Shown here: piece after piece, positions 5,009 through 13,689 of the stretch
Numbering within the stretch: the first letter of the stretch is position 1
Layout of the letters: each line of letters opens with the position of its first letter
Assembly (NCBI GenBank): GCA_944341075.1
Contig: CALVLV010000022.1
Coordinates: forward strand, 1-34,400
Reading direction: 5' to 3'
DNA from: an uncultured Clostridia bacterium
Lineage (GTDB): Bacteria; Bacillota; Clostridia; Christensenellales; Borkfalkiaceae
Length of the DNA stretch: 34,400 bases
Translations under genes and position numbers: made by a program
The notes under the pieces: generated by a model
Database searches by the model: none
Told to the model about the DNA's origin: nothing
Seen by the model: the letters and a program-made list of their open reading frames with translations, nothing else

Positions 5009-7870
5009 TTATTCCGTACGCAGAGCGATGACGGGATCCTTTTTGGCGGCCGCCGAGGCAGGTATAAGGCCGGAGATAAGCGTTAGCGCAACGCTTATTG
5101 CAACCATTACAAATGCCTGCCATATTGGCAGCGCGGCAAGGCCTGCAATGCCCGTAAGAGGCGTTAATATAAGGTTTATAAGCCCCTGCAACAGGTAGGC
5201 TACGCCTATACCTATAAGGCCCGCGCACAGGCCGATGATAAACGTTTCGGCATTGAACACATGGCGGATATCGCGCTTGCGCGCACCGATAGAGCGCAGA
5301 ATACCTATCTCCTTGGTGCGCTCTACCACCGATACATAGGTTATTACGCCTATCATTACCGTGGACACGACGAGCGATATAGCCGTGAACGCCACAAGCA
5401 CATACGTTATGGCATTGAGAATGGTATTCACCATGTTCATGAGCGTACCGACGGTATCGGAATAGTTTACTTCGGTAGGGCCGCCGTATTCGGGGTTGCC
5501 GTTATCATCGTAGATGACGTTGCCCGAATCGTCGCGGGCGGCGTAGACTGAGTTTGCCCCGTTCTTTTCAAAGTCGGCGCGGGCGTCTGCCACAATGCTG
5601 TTCCAGCCGTCCATGTAGCTTTTAAGCTCGTCCTTGGTGTTGAAGTCCTTTGCGTAGATAGACACGCCTGCCGGCACGTTGTTGCCGCCGAGTTCGCGGA
5701 TGACGTCGCCGAGAGTCATTGACGAAGAACTGTATTTTGCCGAGAGCGTGAAATTATTTTCCAAAAGGTTTTCTAAAGTAATTTCGCCGACGATGTTGTT
5801 TATGGTTGAAGCGATGGTTTCGCTCTCTTCGCCCTCTACTCCCTTTAACGTCTGCACTACGGCCGACTGCATGTTGCCCTCTATATAGTCGAGCAGCAGG
5901 CCCTCGGTAAGGCACAGGCCGTCTGAAAGGCAGCCGTAGGTGAGTCCTTCCTTAAGGCGGAGTATGCCGCTTATGGTTATCTGCTGCCCTGCCTCGGGGT
6001 CGATAGTAGTGGGCTTGCCTTCGTCGTCGAGAACTGAGTAGCCGTTATACACATATTTATAGTTCCCGGAAAGCGGCGACGTTGTAAATAATGCATCGTT
6101 GCCGTACAGCGTATATGTTTTGCCGATGATCTCATCGAAGGGAATGGTAGCCGTCTCCTCTTCGCCTGAAGGATCTTCCGACGAGATGAAAAGGTTAAGG
6201 AACTCCTCCTCCGTCATAAAGCCGAGCTGAACGAGCGTTAAGTCGAGCGCGTCGTTGCTGCCGCCGACAACGAGCACAACCTCGTTGGGGTTCTGAGGGA
6301 AGTGGCCGTCGATGACGTCGTACTGCGAAAGCACGTAGTCGCCGTAGTCGTCTTCGGAAAAGTCTGTGCCCGGCATAACGCTGACCACGTTGGTGAAGTA
6401 ATCTACAAAGCGGGTGAGATTGGAAAATTCATCTGCCCTGTAAGTTAAAAGGTAAATATAGTATTCGCGCAGCGCCTCAAGCGACATATGCATGGGCGTG
6501 CCCGGGTTTTCCTGCTCACTGGTGGAGGAAGAACCCACCGTTACGTCTGTGAACAGGTTGGTGGTTATGTTTACCCCGTACGAAAACTGCATTGCGTTGT
6601 ACAGTTCCTGCGGCATGGCCTCCAGATAGTCGCGGTAAGTCACCGTTTTTCCGTCTATTATGGCGGCGTTGCCGTCGGTGAGGTCGTTTGAAGTGGTCAT
6701 GCCCTGGGCAAGGTTTGAAAGGAAGGAGTTTATATACACCTTGTCGCCCAGCTGGTCAAGGGGCGGGGTATCGGCCTGAGCGTCGCCGTTCATGAACGAA
6801 GACATAGCCTGCGAAAGGTTTAAAGAAGTTTCTTCTACCGTGACGGGGTAGTAAGAGAGCATGTCTTCCTCTGTCTGGGCTATGTAGTTGTTGAAACCGC
6901 TTGAAAGGGCGAGCACAAGGCACACCGAAATTATGCCTATGCTGCCCGCGATGGCGGTGATGAGCGTGCGCGCTTTTTTTGTGAGCAGATTTTTGCCGCT
7001 GAGCGCGAACGCCGTTAAAAGCGACATTGCCGAGCGCTTCTTTTTATATATCACGCCGCGCGCGCCCGCAGGTTTGCCGTTTGAATCGGCCGCGTTTGCC
7101 TCTGCGGCATCTTCGGCGGGGGCCTGAGCTTCGGCCTGCTGCGCCGCAAGCATTGCCCTGTGCGCGGACACTTCCGCCTCCTCTTCCTCTGCGGAATAGG
7201 GGGCGCTGTCTGCCACCACAAGCCCGTCCTTAAGCTCTACTATTCGGCTGGAGTACTTATAGGCGAGGTCGGGGTTGTGCGTTACCATTATTACCAGGCG
7301 CTCGCCCGCGATCTCCTTTATAAGATCCATTATCTGCACCGAGGTAGTTGTGTCGAGCGCGCCCGTAGGCTCGTCCGCGAGCAATATTTCGGGATTATTT
7401 ACCAGCGCGCGGGCAATTGCAACCCTCTGCATCTGGCCGCCCGAAAGCTGGTTGGGGCGCTTATTCAGTTCGTTGCCCAGCCCCACTCGCCTGAGCGCCT
7501 CGGCAGCGCGCGCCTTGCGTTCTTTGGGGCTTACGCCCGAAAGGGTGAGCGCAAGCTCTACGTTTGCCAGCACGCTCTGGTGGGGGATGAGGTTATACGT
7601 CTGGAATACAAAGCCTATGCGGTGGTTGCGGTAGGTATCCCAGTCGCCATCCTTATAGTCCTTGGTGGAGATGCCCTCTATTATAAGGTCGCCCGAGGTG
7701 TATTGGTCGAGGCCGCCAATAATGTTGAGCAGCGTGGTCTTTCCGCAGCCCGACGCGCCGAGAATGGAAACAAATTCGTTGCGGCGGAAGGAAAGGCTGA
7801 TGCCCTTGAGTGCGGCTACCGTGGAATCTCCTACACGGTAATCCTTGGTGATGTTGCGGAGTTGTAACAT
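5009..7870 (-). CDS. MacB-like ABC exporter: ATPase fused to FtsX-type permease
   Basis: This is a 953-residue single chain. Residues 1 to about 230 form an ABC ATPase of the LolD/MacB type: Walker A GASGCGKTT (38-46), signature LSGGQMQR (about 142), Walker B ILLADEPTGALD, and the H-loop histidine in MVTHNPDLA. An Ala/Glu-rich linker follows. A membrane segment lies at about 300-325, then a large extracellular domain of about 400 residues, then three C-terminal membrane segments of an FtsX permease, with the typical VVERTKEIGILRSIGARKRDI between the first two. Such proteins act as dimers that move peptides, antibiotics or lipoproteins by mechanotransmission; the substrate is not evident. A good ribosome site (AAGGAG) precedes the ATG. 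Two near-identical 23-bp direct repeats just upstream may be operators. Confidence 0.93.
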   Translation of the reverse strand: MLQLRNITKDYRVGDSTVAALKGISLSFRRNEFVSILGASGCGKTTLLNIIGGLDQYTSGDLIIEGISTKDYKDGDWDTYRNHRIGFVFQTYNLIPHQSVLANVELALTLSGVSPKERKARAAEALRRVGLGNELNKRPNQLSGGQMQRVAIARALVNNPEILLADEPTGALDTTTSVQIMDLIKEIAGERLVIMVTHNPDLAYKYSSRIVELKDGLVVADSAPYSAEEEEAEVSAHRAMLAAQQAEAQAPAEDAAEANAADSNGKPAGARGVIYKKKRSAMSLLTAFALSGKNLLTKKARTLITAIAGSIGIISVCLVLALSSGFNNYIAQTEEDMLSYYPVTVEETSLNLSQAMSSFMNGDAQADTPPLDQLGDKVYINSFLSNLAQGMTTSNDLTDGNAAIIDGKTVTYRDYLEAMPQELYNAMQFSYGVNITTNLFTDVTVGSSSTSEQENPGTPMHMSLEALREYYIYLLTYRADEFSNLTRFVDYFTNVVSVMPGTDFSEDDYGDYVLSQYDVIDGHFPQNPNEVVLVVGGSNDALDLTLVQLGFMTEEEFLNLFISSEDPSGEEETATIPFDEIIGKTYTLYGNDALFTTSPLSGNYKYVYNGYSVLDDEGKPTTIDPEAGQQITISGILRLKEGLTYGCLSDGLCLTEGLLLDYIEGNMQSAVVQTLKGVEGEESETIASTINNIVGEITLENLLENNFTLSAKYSSSSMTLGDVIRELGGNNVPAGVSIYAKDFNTKDELKSYMDGWNSIVADARADFEKNGANSVYAARDDSGNVIYDDNGNPEYGGPTEVNYSDTVGTLMNMVNTILNAITYVLVAFTAISLVVSTVMIGVITYVSVVERTKEIGILRSIGARKRDIRHVFNAETFIIGLCAGLIGIGVAYLLQGLINLILTPLTGIAGLAALPIWQAFVMVAISVALTLISGLIPASAAAKKDPVIALRTE

Positions 7871-7897
7871 ATAATCTCCTTATATAAAATAAAAACC

Positions 7898-7947
7898 TTG
7901 GTCGGTTTTTTTGTATCGGCTTATTTGGTCGGTTTTTTGGTATCGGC
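7898..7947. promoter_or_regulatory. Two 23-bp direct repeats upstream of the ABC exporter (candidate operators)
   Basis: TTGGTCGGTTTTTTTGTATC plus GGC occurs at 7898-7920 and again, with one base changed, at 7925-7947, a 27-bp period. The copies lie 28-77 nt upstream of the exporter start codon. The position fits a tandem operator for a regulator of the exporter, but no such regulator is encoded next to it. Confidence 0.45.
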
Positions 7948-8205
7948 GAGATTTATAATCCACACACATTGCGTCATTTCGACCGAGCGCAGCGAGCGGC
8001 GAAATGGCTATTGCCAACCGCAGACGCAATAACACCAATACCAAGCAAAGCATAGGCACGCCGACAAAGGGCGCGCATACATCTTTAAACAGTTATATAA
8101 AAAATTATGTATATTTTAGCGCGACAATATAAATTCTGTATAAAACACACGGGAAATTTGTGAAAAAATTATCCCGGTTGCCATATGCGGCGGCACCAGC
8201 TGCGG
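7948..8205. repeat. Gene-free gap with a partial 'GTCATTTCGACC' repeat
   Basis: About 7973-8040 holds one arm of the second repeat family (GTCATTTCGACCGAGCG, then GGCGAAATGG) and the related GGCTATTG...CAATA piece. The rest, to the end of the CmpB-like gene, is AT-rich and shows no gene or clear terminator. Confidence 0.55.
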
Positions 8206-9072
8206 TCATTCCTCGTCATCCGCATGGCCGCTTTGACTGCTTTGACTGCGGCCGTCTTCCAAATCGTCTGTACCTGCAGCCTGCCCTTCATGCGGCCGTG
8301 CAGCGCCTATGGCTTTATCTTCTGTCCCGTTGCGCTTTTTAAGGTAGTCGGCAAGCATTTCCTGCACGCTCTTGCCCGACCTGAATGCAAACAGAAAGCT
8401 TGCCTTTTTTATTTTTTCGCGCGTGCGCTCAAGCCGCTGTGCGGCACGCTCCTTTCCGCGCTCTATGCCGTCCTTTACGCTCTCTTTGAGCTTTTCGAAG
8501 GATACCACTATCTTGTTTTCCTTGGCGAACTTGCGGATCTTTACAGAAAGATCGAGCGAGTGGCACAAATCTACTATGAACACGCCGAAGAACAGCCCGA
8601 CAAAAAAGGCAAAGCCGAGGTGGTTGACAAACCAGCTTACCCAGCCGGTTATGTACCTGTGGATAAACACGATATAAATCGCCGCGGCGGCCGTCCAGAT
8701 GAGGGAAAAAAGCGGACATATTATGCCCTGAATGTTGCCCGGCTGAGAGGAATAGTCCCACAGCTTTATGCGCATGCCCTTTATGAAGATTATGCCCGCC
8801 ACATATTCGAGCGCGGTAAGAAGCACGCCCGCAATTAGTATCAGCAGGAGCTTATCGGCCCACTCCGCGCCCGTGTGTATGGGGATATAACTGACCCCGT
8901 ACATGAACGTAAGCCCGAAGCCGTACAGCGGCAGGTACGGGCCTGTGAGAAAGCCTGGGTTTATCCACTTTTTTGCGCTGAAGAAGCGGCGGAACAGCAC
9001 CTCGGCACACCAGCCGAGGCAGCTGCCCACAAAGAAGAGAAAGCACAGTTCAAGCAATATGGTGGCTGCCAT
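8206..9072 (-). CDS. CmpB-type putative ABC transporter membrane protein
   Basis: This 288-residue protein begins with ELCFLFFVGSCLGWCAEVLF and continues with NPGFLTGPYLPLYGFG, the signature of the ABC_trans_CmpB (putative ABC-transporter type IV) family. It has about five or six membrane segments in residues 1-190. A charged cytoplasmic tail of about 100 residues, rich in Lys/Glu/Arg, ends in an acidic SQSSQSGHADDEE-like stretch. An AAGGGGTGA ribosome site lies just before the ATG. It follows gltX on the same strand after 109 bp. A short hairpin at 9101-9120 lies between them without a long T run, so the two genes may be partly cotranscribed. The function of the family is unknown. Confidence 0.8.
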   Translation of the reverse strand: MAATILLELCFLFFVGSCLGWCAEVLFRRFFSAKKWINPGFLTGPYLPLYGFGLTFMYGVSYIPIHTGAEWADKLLLILIAGVLLTALEYVAGIIFIKGMRIKLWDYSSQPGNIQGIICPLFSLIWTAAAAIYIVFIHRYITGWVSWFVNHLGFAFFVGLFFGVFIVDLCHSLDLSVKIRKFAKENKIVVSFEKLKESVKDGIERGKERAAQRLERTREKIKKASFLFAFRSGKSVQEMLADYLKKRNGTEDKAIGAARPHEGQAAGTDDLEDGRSQSSQSGHADDEE

Positions 9073-9181
9073 AAGTCACCCCTTTTAATGGTTTAAACTA
9101 TGCGCCGCACCCGCGGCGCAGTGCATTACGCCCGCGGCGGGCCGCCTTGTTTTACCGCCGCTTTAATTGTATTTTACCGCC

Positions 9182-10825
9182 TTACTTTACCTTTGCGGCC
9201 GCTATGCGCGCAAGGCTGCGTTCGCGCCCGAGTATGCCCATTACCGTGCACAGGTCGGGCGAGTTGGGGCTGCCCGTTATGGCTATGCGCACGATTTCGG
9301 CGGCGTCGGACACGTTGCCCTTGTATGCCGAGGGGTTGGCCTTGTATTCGGCGTTTTCGGCGGCAAAGCCCGCCTTTGCGGCCGCCTGCTTCAACTTGGC
9401 GAACCATGCGGAGTTGTCGTCGTTTTCATCGTACGTTTCGGCAAATGCCGTAAGCATGGCGTTTACCGCGTCAGCCTCAAAGCGGAAGGAGTATTCTGGA
9501 GCAAAGGCATCGTCGAAGAAGTAGTCCATAAGGCGCACGCCCTGTTCGGCGCGCACTATGTCTTTGCGGCGCTTTTTCTGGCCGGCACCCATGATAAGGG
9601 CGAGTATCTTTTGTATATACTCCCTGTCCTCAAAGTGCGCCCTGTCGGCCGCGGTGCCGAATTCCTTTACCCAGCCGTTCAAAAAGCCGTACATCTCTTC
9701 AGGGGTGAGCTTGGAAAGCTCGTCGCGGGAGACGTCGTTTAATTTATCGAGGTCGAAGAGCGCGCCGCTCTTGCCCATCTTTGAAACGGAGAACGGGAAG
9801 TTTTTGTAGTCCTCTTCGGGGTGCTTGGCCGCCCACTCTTCAAAGTTGGAGTTGAGTATTGTCATCAGGTACTTTATAACGGCCTGCGGGTAGTAACCCG
9901 CGCCGCGGTAGAAGTCCAGCGAAAGTTCGGGGTCTTTGCGCTTTGAAAGCTTGCGCTTGGTGCCGCCGTCCACCTTCATGAGCGAGCAGGTGTGGCCGTA
10001 GCGCGGCAGGTCGAAGCCGAGCACTTTGAACAGCTCTATGTGGATGGGCAGGCTGGAGAGCCACTCCTCACCCCTTATTACAAGCGTGGTGCGCATGAAG
10101 TGGTCGTCTATGGCGTGCGCAAAGTGGTAGGTGGGAATGCCGTCAGACTTTAAAATTACCACGTCCTGGTTGTTTTCGGTGACCGTTATGCCCCCCTTTA
10201 TGGCGTCGCGGAAGGTGTGTTTTATGTTTACGTCGCCCTGCGACTTAAGCCTTATTACAAAGGGCTTGCCGCTGTCTAGCGCGGCGTATATCTGCTCTTC
10301 GGAGAGGTTGCGGCACTTGGCGTAAGCGCCGTAGTAACCCGTTACCTCCTTCCTTTCGGTCTGGATCTTACGCGTTTCGTCCAGCTCCTCCTCCGTGCAG
10401 AAGCAGGGGTATGCAAGGCCGCGCTCTATAAGGTCTTTGGCAAACGCCCTGTATATGGGCGCGCGGCGGCGCTGATAGTAGGGGCCGTAGGCGTTTTCGC
10501 CGACAATTTCGGCGCCTTCATCGAACTTCAGCCCGAAGTAATCGAGCGAGCGTATTACCGATTCAACGGCGCCCTCCACCCTGCGCTTTTCGTCGGTGTC
10601 CTCTATGCGCAGGTAGAATATGCCGCCCGTGGTGTGCGCGGCGCGCTCGTCGGCGAGGGCGCTGTACAGGTTGCCCAGGTGTATGAAGCCCGTGGGCGAG
10701 GGTGCAAGGCGGGTGACCTCTGCCCCCTCCTTAAGTTTTCTGGGCGGATAGGCCCTTTCGCAGTCCTCAAGCGAGGGAAGGTCTTCATCGGGAATAAGCC
10801 TTGCGGCAAGTTTTTTAAGATCCAT
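9182..10825 (-). CDS. gltX: Glutamate-tRNA ligase
   Basis: This 547-residue class I aminoacyl-tRNA synthetase charges tRNA-Glu. The nucleotide-binding motif appears as APSPTGFIHLGN (residues about 41-52), so the usual HIGH is HLGN. GGIFYLRIEDTDEKR follows, as in GluRS. The KMSKS loop is KLSKR in GGTKRKLSKRKDPELS. The C-terminal third is the helical anticodon-binding region. The chain is longer than the common bacterial form of about 480 residues and belongs to a divergent branch. A separate GlnRS is encoded at 20148-21815, so this enzyme need not misacylate tRNA-Gln, although that cannot be read from sequence. The gene has its own promoter and a strong AAGGAGAG ribosome site. Confidence 0.94.
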   Translation of the reverse strand: MDLKKLAARLIPDEDLPSLEDCERAYPPRKLKEGAEVTRLAPSPTGFIHLGNLYSALADERAAHTTGGIFYLRIEDTDEKRRVEGAVESVIRSLDYFGLKFDEGAEIVGENAYGPYYQRRRAPIYRAFAKDLIERGLAYPCFCTEEELDETRKIQTERKEVTGYYGAYAKCRNLSEEQIYAALDSGKPFVIRLKSQGDVNIKHTFRDAIKGGITVTENNQDVVILKSDGIPTYHFAHAIDDHFMRTTLVIRGEEWLSSLPIHIELFKVLGFDLPRYGHTCSLMKVDGGTKRKLSKRKDPELSLDFYRGAGYYPQAVIKYLMTILNSNFEEWAAKHPEEDYKNFPFSVSKMGKSGALFDLDKLNDVSRDELSKLTPEEMYGFLNGWVKEFGTAADRAHFEDREYIQKILALIMGAGQKKRRKDIVRAEQGVRLMDYFFDDAFAPEYSFRFEADAVNAMLTAFAETYDENDDNSAWFAKLKQAAAKAGFAAENAEYKANPSAYKGNVSDAAEIVRIAITGSPNSPDLCTVMGILGRERSLARIAAAKVK

Positions 10826-10880
10826 ACTCTCTCCTTAAAAAGAAAAACGTATAAATTGAGCTGAAAGCGTTTTTTGTTTT

Positions 10881-10909
10881 ATTATAACAAAGGCGCGCAG
10901 AAAACACAA
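10881..10909 (-). promoter_or_regulatory. Promoter of gltX
   Basis: On the minus strand TTGTGT (10904-10909) and TATAAT (10881-10886) are 17 nt apart. This places the RNA start about 48 nt before the ATG. Confidence 0.65.
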
Positions 10910-10935
10910 ACGCATGCGCAATTTTTTGACTATAG

Positions 10936-12270
10936 TCAAAAAGATGATAATTGCCGCCCTTTTTTTGTTACTTCGGCTCTGCCGCGGCGGAACTTTACCG
11001 CGCGCACCGCCTTTGAAATGCCGCGGGCGGCGCCTTCGCCAGCACATCTGCCAGCAACGGCGGCGACCGCCATTATACACAGCGTGCACGCGGCAACGGC
11101 GGCGTGTTCTGCGGCACAGCTTAAGTTGAGCCGCGCAAGGCATACGGCGGCAAGGTACAGCGCCCCGCCAGGCACAAAGGGCACGGCGGCGGGAACGAAC
11201 AACACCACCACAGGAAGAAAGAGCGGCACACAGACGGCGGAGAGCAGCGCATATGCCGCAAATACCGCCACAAACAGCGCGGTGTATGCGCCGAGAGGAA
11301 GGCATGCCGAATACAGCATGAACGCACCGAAAGCGGCTGCCGCGCCTGCAATTGCGGCAGGCAGACGGGCGTTGAACATGAGCGAAAAGCCAAGCGCACC
11401 CAGCGAACAGAGCGCCGCGCCGTAAATTCCCCCTGCGGGCAACGGCGTAATGCACATATCGCAGGCGGAAAGCGCGCCACAGGCGGCATACCCGCACGCC
11501 ACGGCAAGCGCGCAAAAGAGCGAGTAAAACAGCTTTTTAAGCCCCTTGAGCCTGCCCGAAAAGATCATGCACAGCGAGCGGAAGGACGAAAGCCCCGTGA
11601 TATGCGGCATTACCGTGCCAAGCGCCACTGCGGAAGGGCAACAGTCAAAGCCGAAAAGGGCTGCCGCCCTGCACAGTACAATGCCGAACACCCCGCCCGA
11701 AAAGGCGCATAAAAAGCCGACGAGCGGCGAAGGCAGGCAGCGCGGAAAGGCGCGCCCGATAAGGCATATTGCCGCACCCGTAAGCGCCGCAACGGCCGCC
11801 TCGGCAACAGTTCCGCCGAAGAACATGCAGAACGCGCCGCATGCCGCAAGGCAGCCGACTGCCTGTTTTAAAACATGCGGGCAGCTTTGTTCGATGGCAC
11901 ATATGCGCGACTGAATATCTTCAAACGACGCGCCGCGGCGGGCGGCGCGCACAACCGAAAAGCAACTTTCAAGCAGGAAAAAATTATATTCCGCCATGCG
12001 GGGCGAGGGCCGACAGGCGCGGACTTCTTCCTCCCCGCAAAAAACGGTAAAAAAGCACGCGCCGCGCAAAAATGTAAGCCGCGCGCCGCCTATGCCGTAT
12101 GCCGAACATAGGGCTGAGGCAAGGCGGAAGGCGCTTTTATGCACGCCGCCCGCGCGTATACATATGCAATAAAGAGCAAGGGCGGCATGAGCCACCCCGC
12201 AGACGCCGCCCGCGGCGGCATGATATTTTCTGCGCGTACGCCCGCGCCGCACTTTGCCGTATGCTGCCAT
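10936..12270 (-). CDS. ThrE-type threonine/serine exporter family protein (fused form)
   Basis: This protein of about 444 residues joins both halves of the ThrE family. The first half (about residues 100-270) contains AACGAFCMFFGGTVAEA and the family pattern for the pore-lining part, then VMPHITGLSSFRSLC and SGRLKGLKKL, comparable to 'PLIPGL..TNAIRDLLSGD'. The second half (about 290-400) shows LGFSLMFNARLPAA and FVPAAVPFVPGGALYLAAV, typical of the ThrE_2 domain. About ten membrane segments are expected. Many Clostridia encode the halves as two genes; here they are one, as in Corynebacterium ThrE. No Shine-Dalgarno is visible at the chosen ATG, and the very basic first 25 residues make the start uncertain. 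It lies 76 bp after the XRE regulator gene and may share its promoter. The substrate is inferred from family only. Confidence 0.75.
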   Translation of the reverse strand: MAAYGKVRRGRTRRKYHAAAGGVCGVAHAALALYCICIRAGGVHKSAFRLASALCSAYGIGGARLTFLRGACFFTVFCGEEEVRACRPSPRMAEYNFFLLESCFSVVRAARRGASFEDIQSRICAIEQSCPHVLKQAVGCLAACGAFCMFFGGTVAEAAVAALTGAAICLIGRAFPRCLPSPLVGFLCAFSGGVFGIVLCRAAALFGFDCCPSAVALGTVMPHITGLSSFRSLCMIFSGRLKGLKKLFYSLFCALAVACGYAACGALSACDMCITPLPAGGIYGAALCSLGALGFSLMFNARLPAAIAGAAAAFGAFMLYSACLPLGAYTALFVAVFAAYALLSAVCVPLFLPVVVLFVPAAVPFVPGGALYLAAVCLARLNLSCAAEHAAVAACTLCIMAVAAVAGRCAGEGAARGISKAVRAVKFRRGRAEVTKKGRQLSSF

Positions 12271-12346
12271 AGAATTAAGTTACGGCGCAATGCGGCAAAT
12301 ATGCAGAAAAAAAATAACAATAAAATAATTTTTTTGCAAAAAAATA

Positions 12347-12946
12347 TTATTTTACTTTGCGGAACACAAACCACAGTATGATTAGCACCTGAAAGGGCGA
12401 AGCCGCCACAAACAGCAGCCACAACCTTTGCACAGACGTAAACACATATAAAAAGGTAAATATCATGGCCGCCAGCGACCAAAGTATGAGCGAGCATGTT
12501 ATGGCCGTTGTGGCCCTTACCCCCCACATTGCCGAAAATACCGTGAGCACCACGGAAGATGCGAACGCCGCGCACACAAAGCTTAAAAATTCGTGCTCGA
12601 CCCCGGGTATATAGCACAATATCACAAAAAGGCCCGTAGCTATAAACCAGACGAGCGCAAAGGAAAGCAGCGTTATCAAAAGGCGCTTTTTCCTTTTATG
12701 CAGCACAGGCCTGACCTCCTTTTCGGCAGGGCGCCTTACAAGGTCGTCAAGCGTTATGTTATATATACCTGCTATCTGCATGAGCACGCGGATATCGGGC
12801 ACAGACTCCCCCCTCTCCCACTTGGAAACGGCTTTATCGGAATAGTTGAGCAGTTCTGCAAGCTGGGCCTGGGTAAGGTTAGCCTTGGTGCGGAAGCGCA
12901 GAAGATTTTCGGCAATTATTTCCTTTATATCGTCAGTTTCGTTCAT
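12347..12946 (-). CDS. XRE-family regulator with C-terminal membrane segments
   Basis: This 199-residue protein has a Cro/CI-type helix-turn-helix at about residues 10-68: LRFRTKANLTQAQLAELLN, then YSDKAVSKWERGESVPD. Four hydrophobic segments cover about residues 85-195, so the DNA-binding domain is tethered to the membrane. Such proteins are thought to sense envelope or membrane conditions; the signal here is unknown. A promoter ends six nucleotides before the ATG, which suggests a leaderless mRNA. Three copies of a 7-bp GTAGAGT half-site lie just upstream of it, fitting autoregulation. The ThrE-type exporter follows on the same strand and is a plausible target. Confidence 0.88.
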   Translation of the reverse strand: MNETDDIKEIIAENLLRFRTKANLTQAQLAELLNYSDKAVSKWERGESVPDIRVLMQIAGIYNITLDDLVRRPAEKEVRPVLHKRKKRLLITLLSFALVWFIATGLFVILCYIPGVEHEFLSFVCAAFASSVVLTVFSAMWGVRATTAITCSLILWSLAAMIFTFLYVFTSVQRLWLLFVAASPFQVLIILWFVFRKVK

Positions 12947-12952
12947 ACCTGA

Positions 12953-12981
12953 ATTTTAACATATTAAACAAGTAAAATCAA
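12953..12981 (-). promoter_or_regulatory. Promoter of the XRE regulator gene
   Basis: On the minus strand TTGATT (12976-12981) and TAAAAT (12953-12958) are 17 nt apart. Only six nucleotides (TCAGGT) separate the -10 box from the ATG, so transcription should start at or next to the start codon. Confidence 0.6.
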
Positions 12982-12993
12982 CCAAATAGGACA

Positions 12994-13033
12994 ACTCTAC
13001 CGTGAGTAGAGTGTGAAATTTTTACAGTAGAGT
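12994..13033. promoter_or_regulatory. Candidate operator: inverted and direct GTAGAGT sites
   Basis: ACTCTAC (12994-13000) and GTAGAGT (13006-13012) form an inverted repeat with a 5-nt gap. A third GTAGAGT is at 13027-13033, 21 bp further, two helical turns. The cluster lies directly upstream of the XRE promoter. Confidence 0.5.
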
Positions 13034-13144
13034 TGGGATTTTACGCAGTATAGCGCCGAAAAATATTTGTAGAACGGAAAATAAAACAATAGGGTGTATT
13101 ATCCGCCGCGGCAGTATATAATTACAGATGTAAAGGCGAAAGAA

Positions 13145-13341
13145 AGATACGGGCGAGCGATGCAGCCGGGACACCAAGGGGTAAATAAGATACGGGCCAA
13201 AGTTGCAGCTCAGGCACCGACGGTTAATTAAGACACGGGCCAAGGCCGCAGCCATGGCGCCGACAGGTAAACAAGATACGGGCCAAAGTTGCAGCAGGGG
13301 CACCAACAGGTAAACAAGATACGGGCCAGAGTTGCAGCCAC
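13145..13341. repeat. 43-bp tandem repeat, about 4.5 units
   Basis: Units start at 13145, 13188, 13231, 13274 and 13317, exactly 43 bp apart. Each begins AGATACGGGCCAAAGTTGCA, continues through GGCACC, and ends in GGTAAACA or similar. The last unit breaks off at about 13341, just before a 'TGTCATTTCGACC' element. The array is non-coding, since 43 is not a multiple of three. There are no spacers, so it is not a CRISPR. Confidence 0.92.
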
Positions 13342-13349
13342 TATACACA

Positions 13350-13528
13350 TGTCATTTCGACCGAAACGAACGAAGTGAGTGGAGTGGAGAAATCTAAAGG
13401 AATTGATTTTGTAACACAAACAGATTTCTCCATGCGCCGCCGTATCAAAGACGCGGCGGCTTAGCCGTAAGGAGCCGCAGGCGACGGAATAGCTATTGTT
13501 CGCCGTAGGCGCAATAGCGTCAATGACA
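13350..13528. repeat. Composite 'TGTCATTTCGACC' element
   Basis: Left arm TGTCATTTCGACC...GTGGAGAAATCT (13350-13395), inverted inner arm AGATTTCTCCATGCG (about 13422-13436), then a second module GAGCCGCAGGCGACGGAATA with stem CTATTG (13493-13498) / CAATAG (13512-13517), closing in CAATGACA. The same second module follows the element at 32871. The remaining gap to 13689 shows only a 10-base C run (13590-13599) and AT-rich sequence before the degV ribosome site. Confidence 0.75.
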
Positions 13529-13689
13529 GAAATATAACATCCGCAACGCTTATCCGTATCTTAATTACCGCTCACCAATGGGGAAAATACCCCCCCCCCT
13601 ATTGCACACGACATACCAACTCAACATACGCACACAGCGCGCACAAAATACGGCGCGGAAAAATAAAAATATTGAACAGGAGAACAAAA

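Noticed and set aside
7160-7867. 235-codon plus-strand frame opposite the ABC ATPase domain
   Set aside because: It is antisense to a well-conserved ATPase and has no recognisable protein features. Long antisense frames are common in GC-rich genes here.
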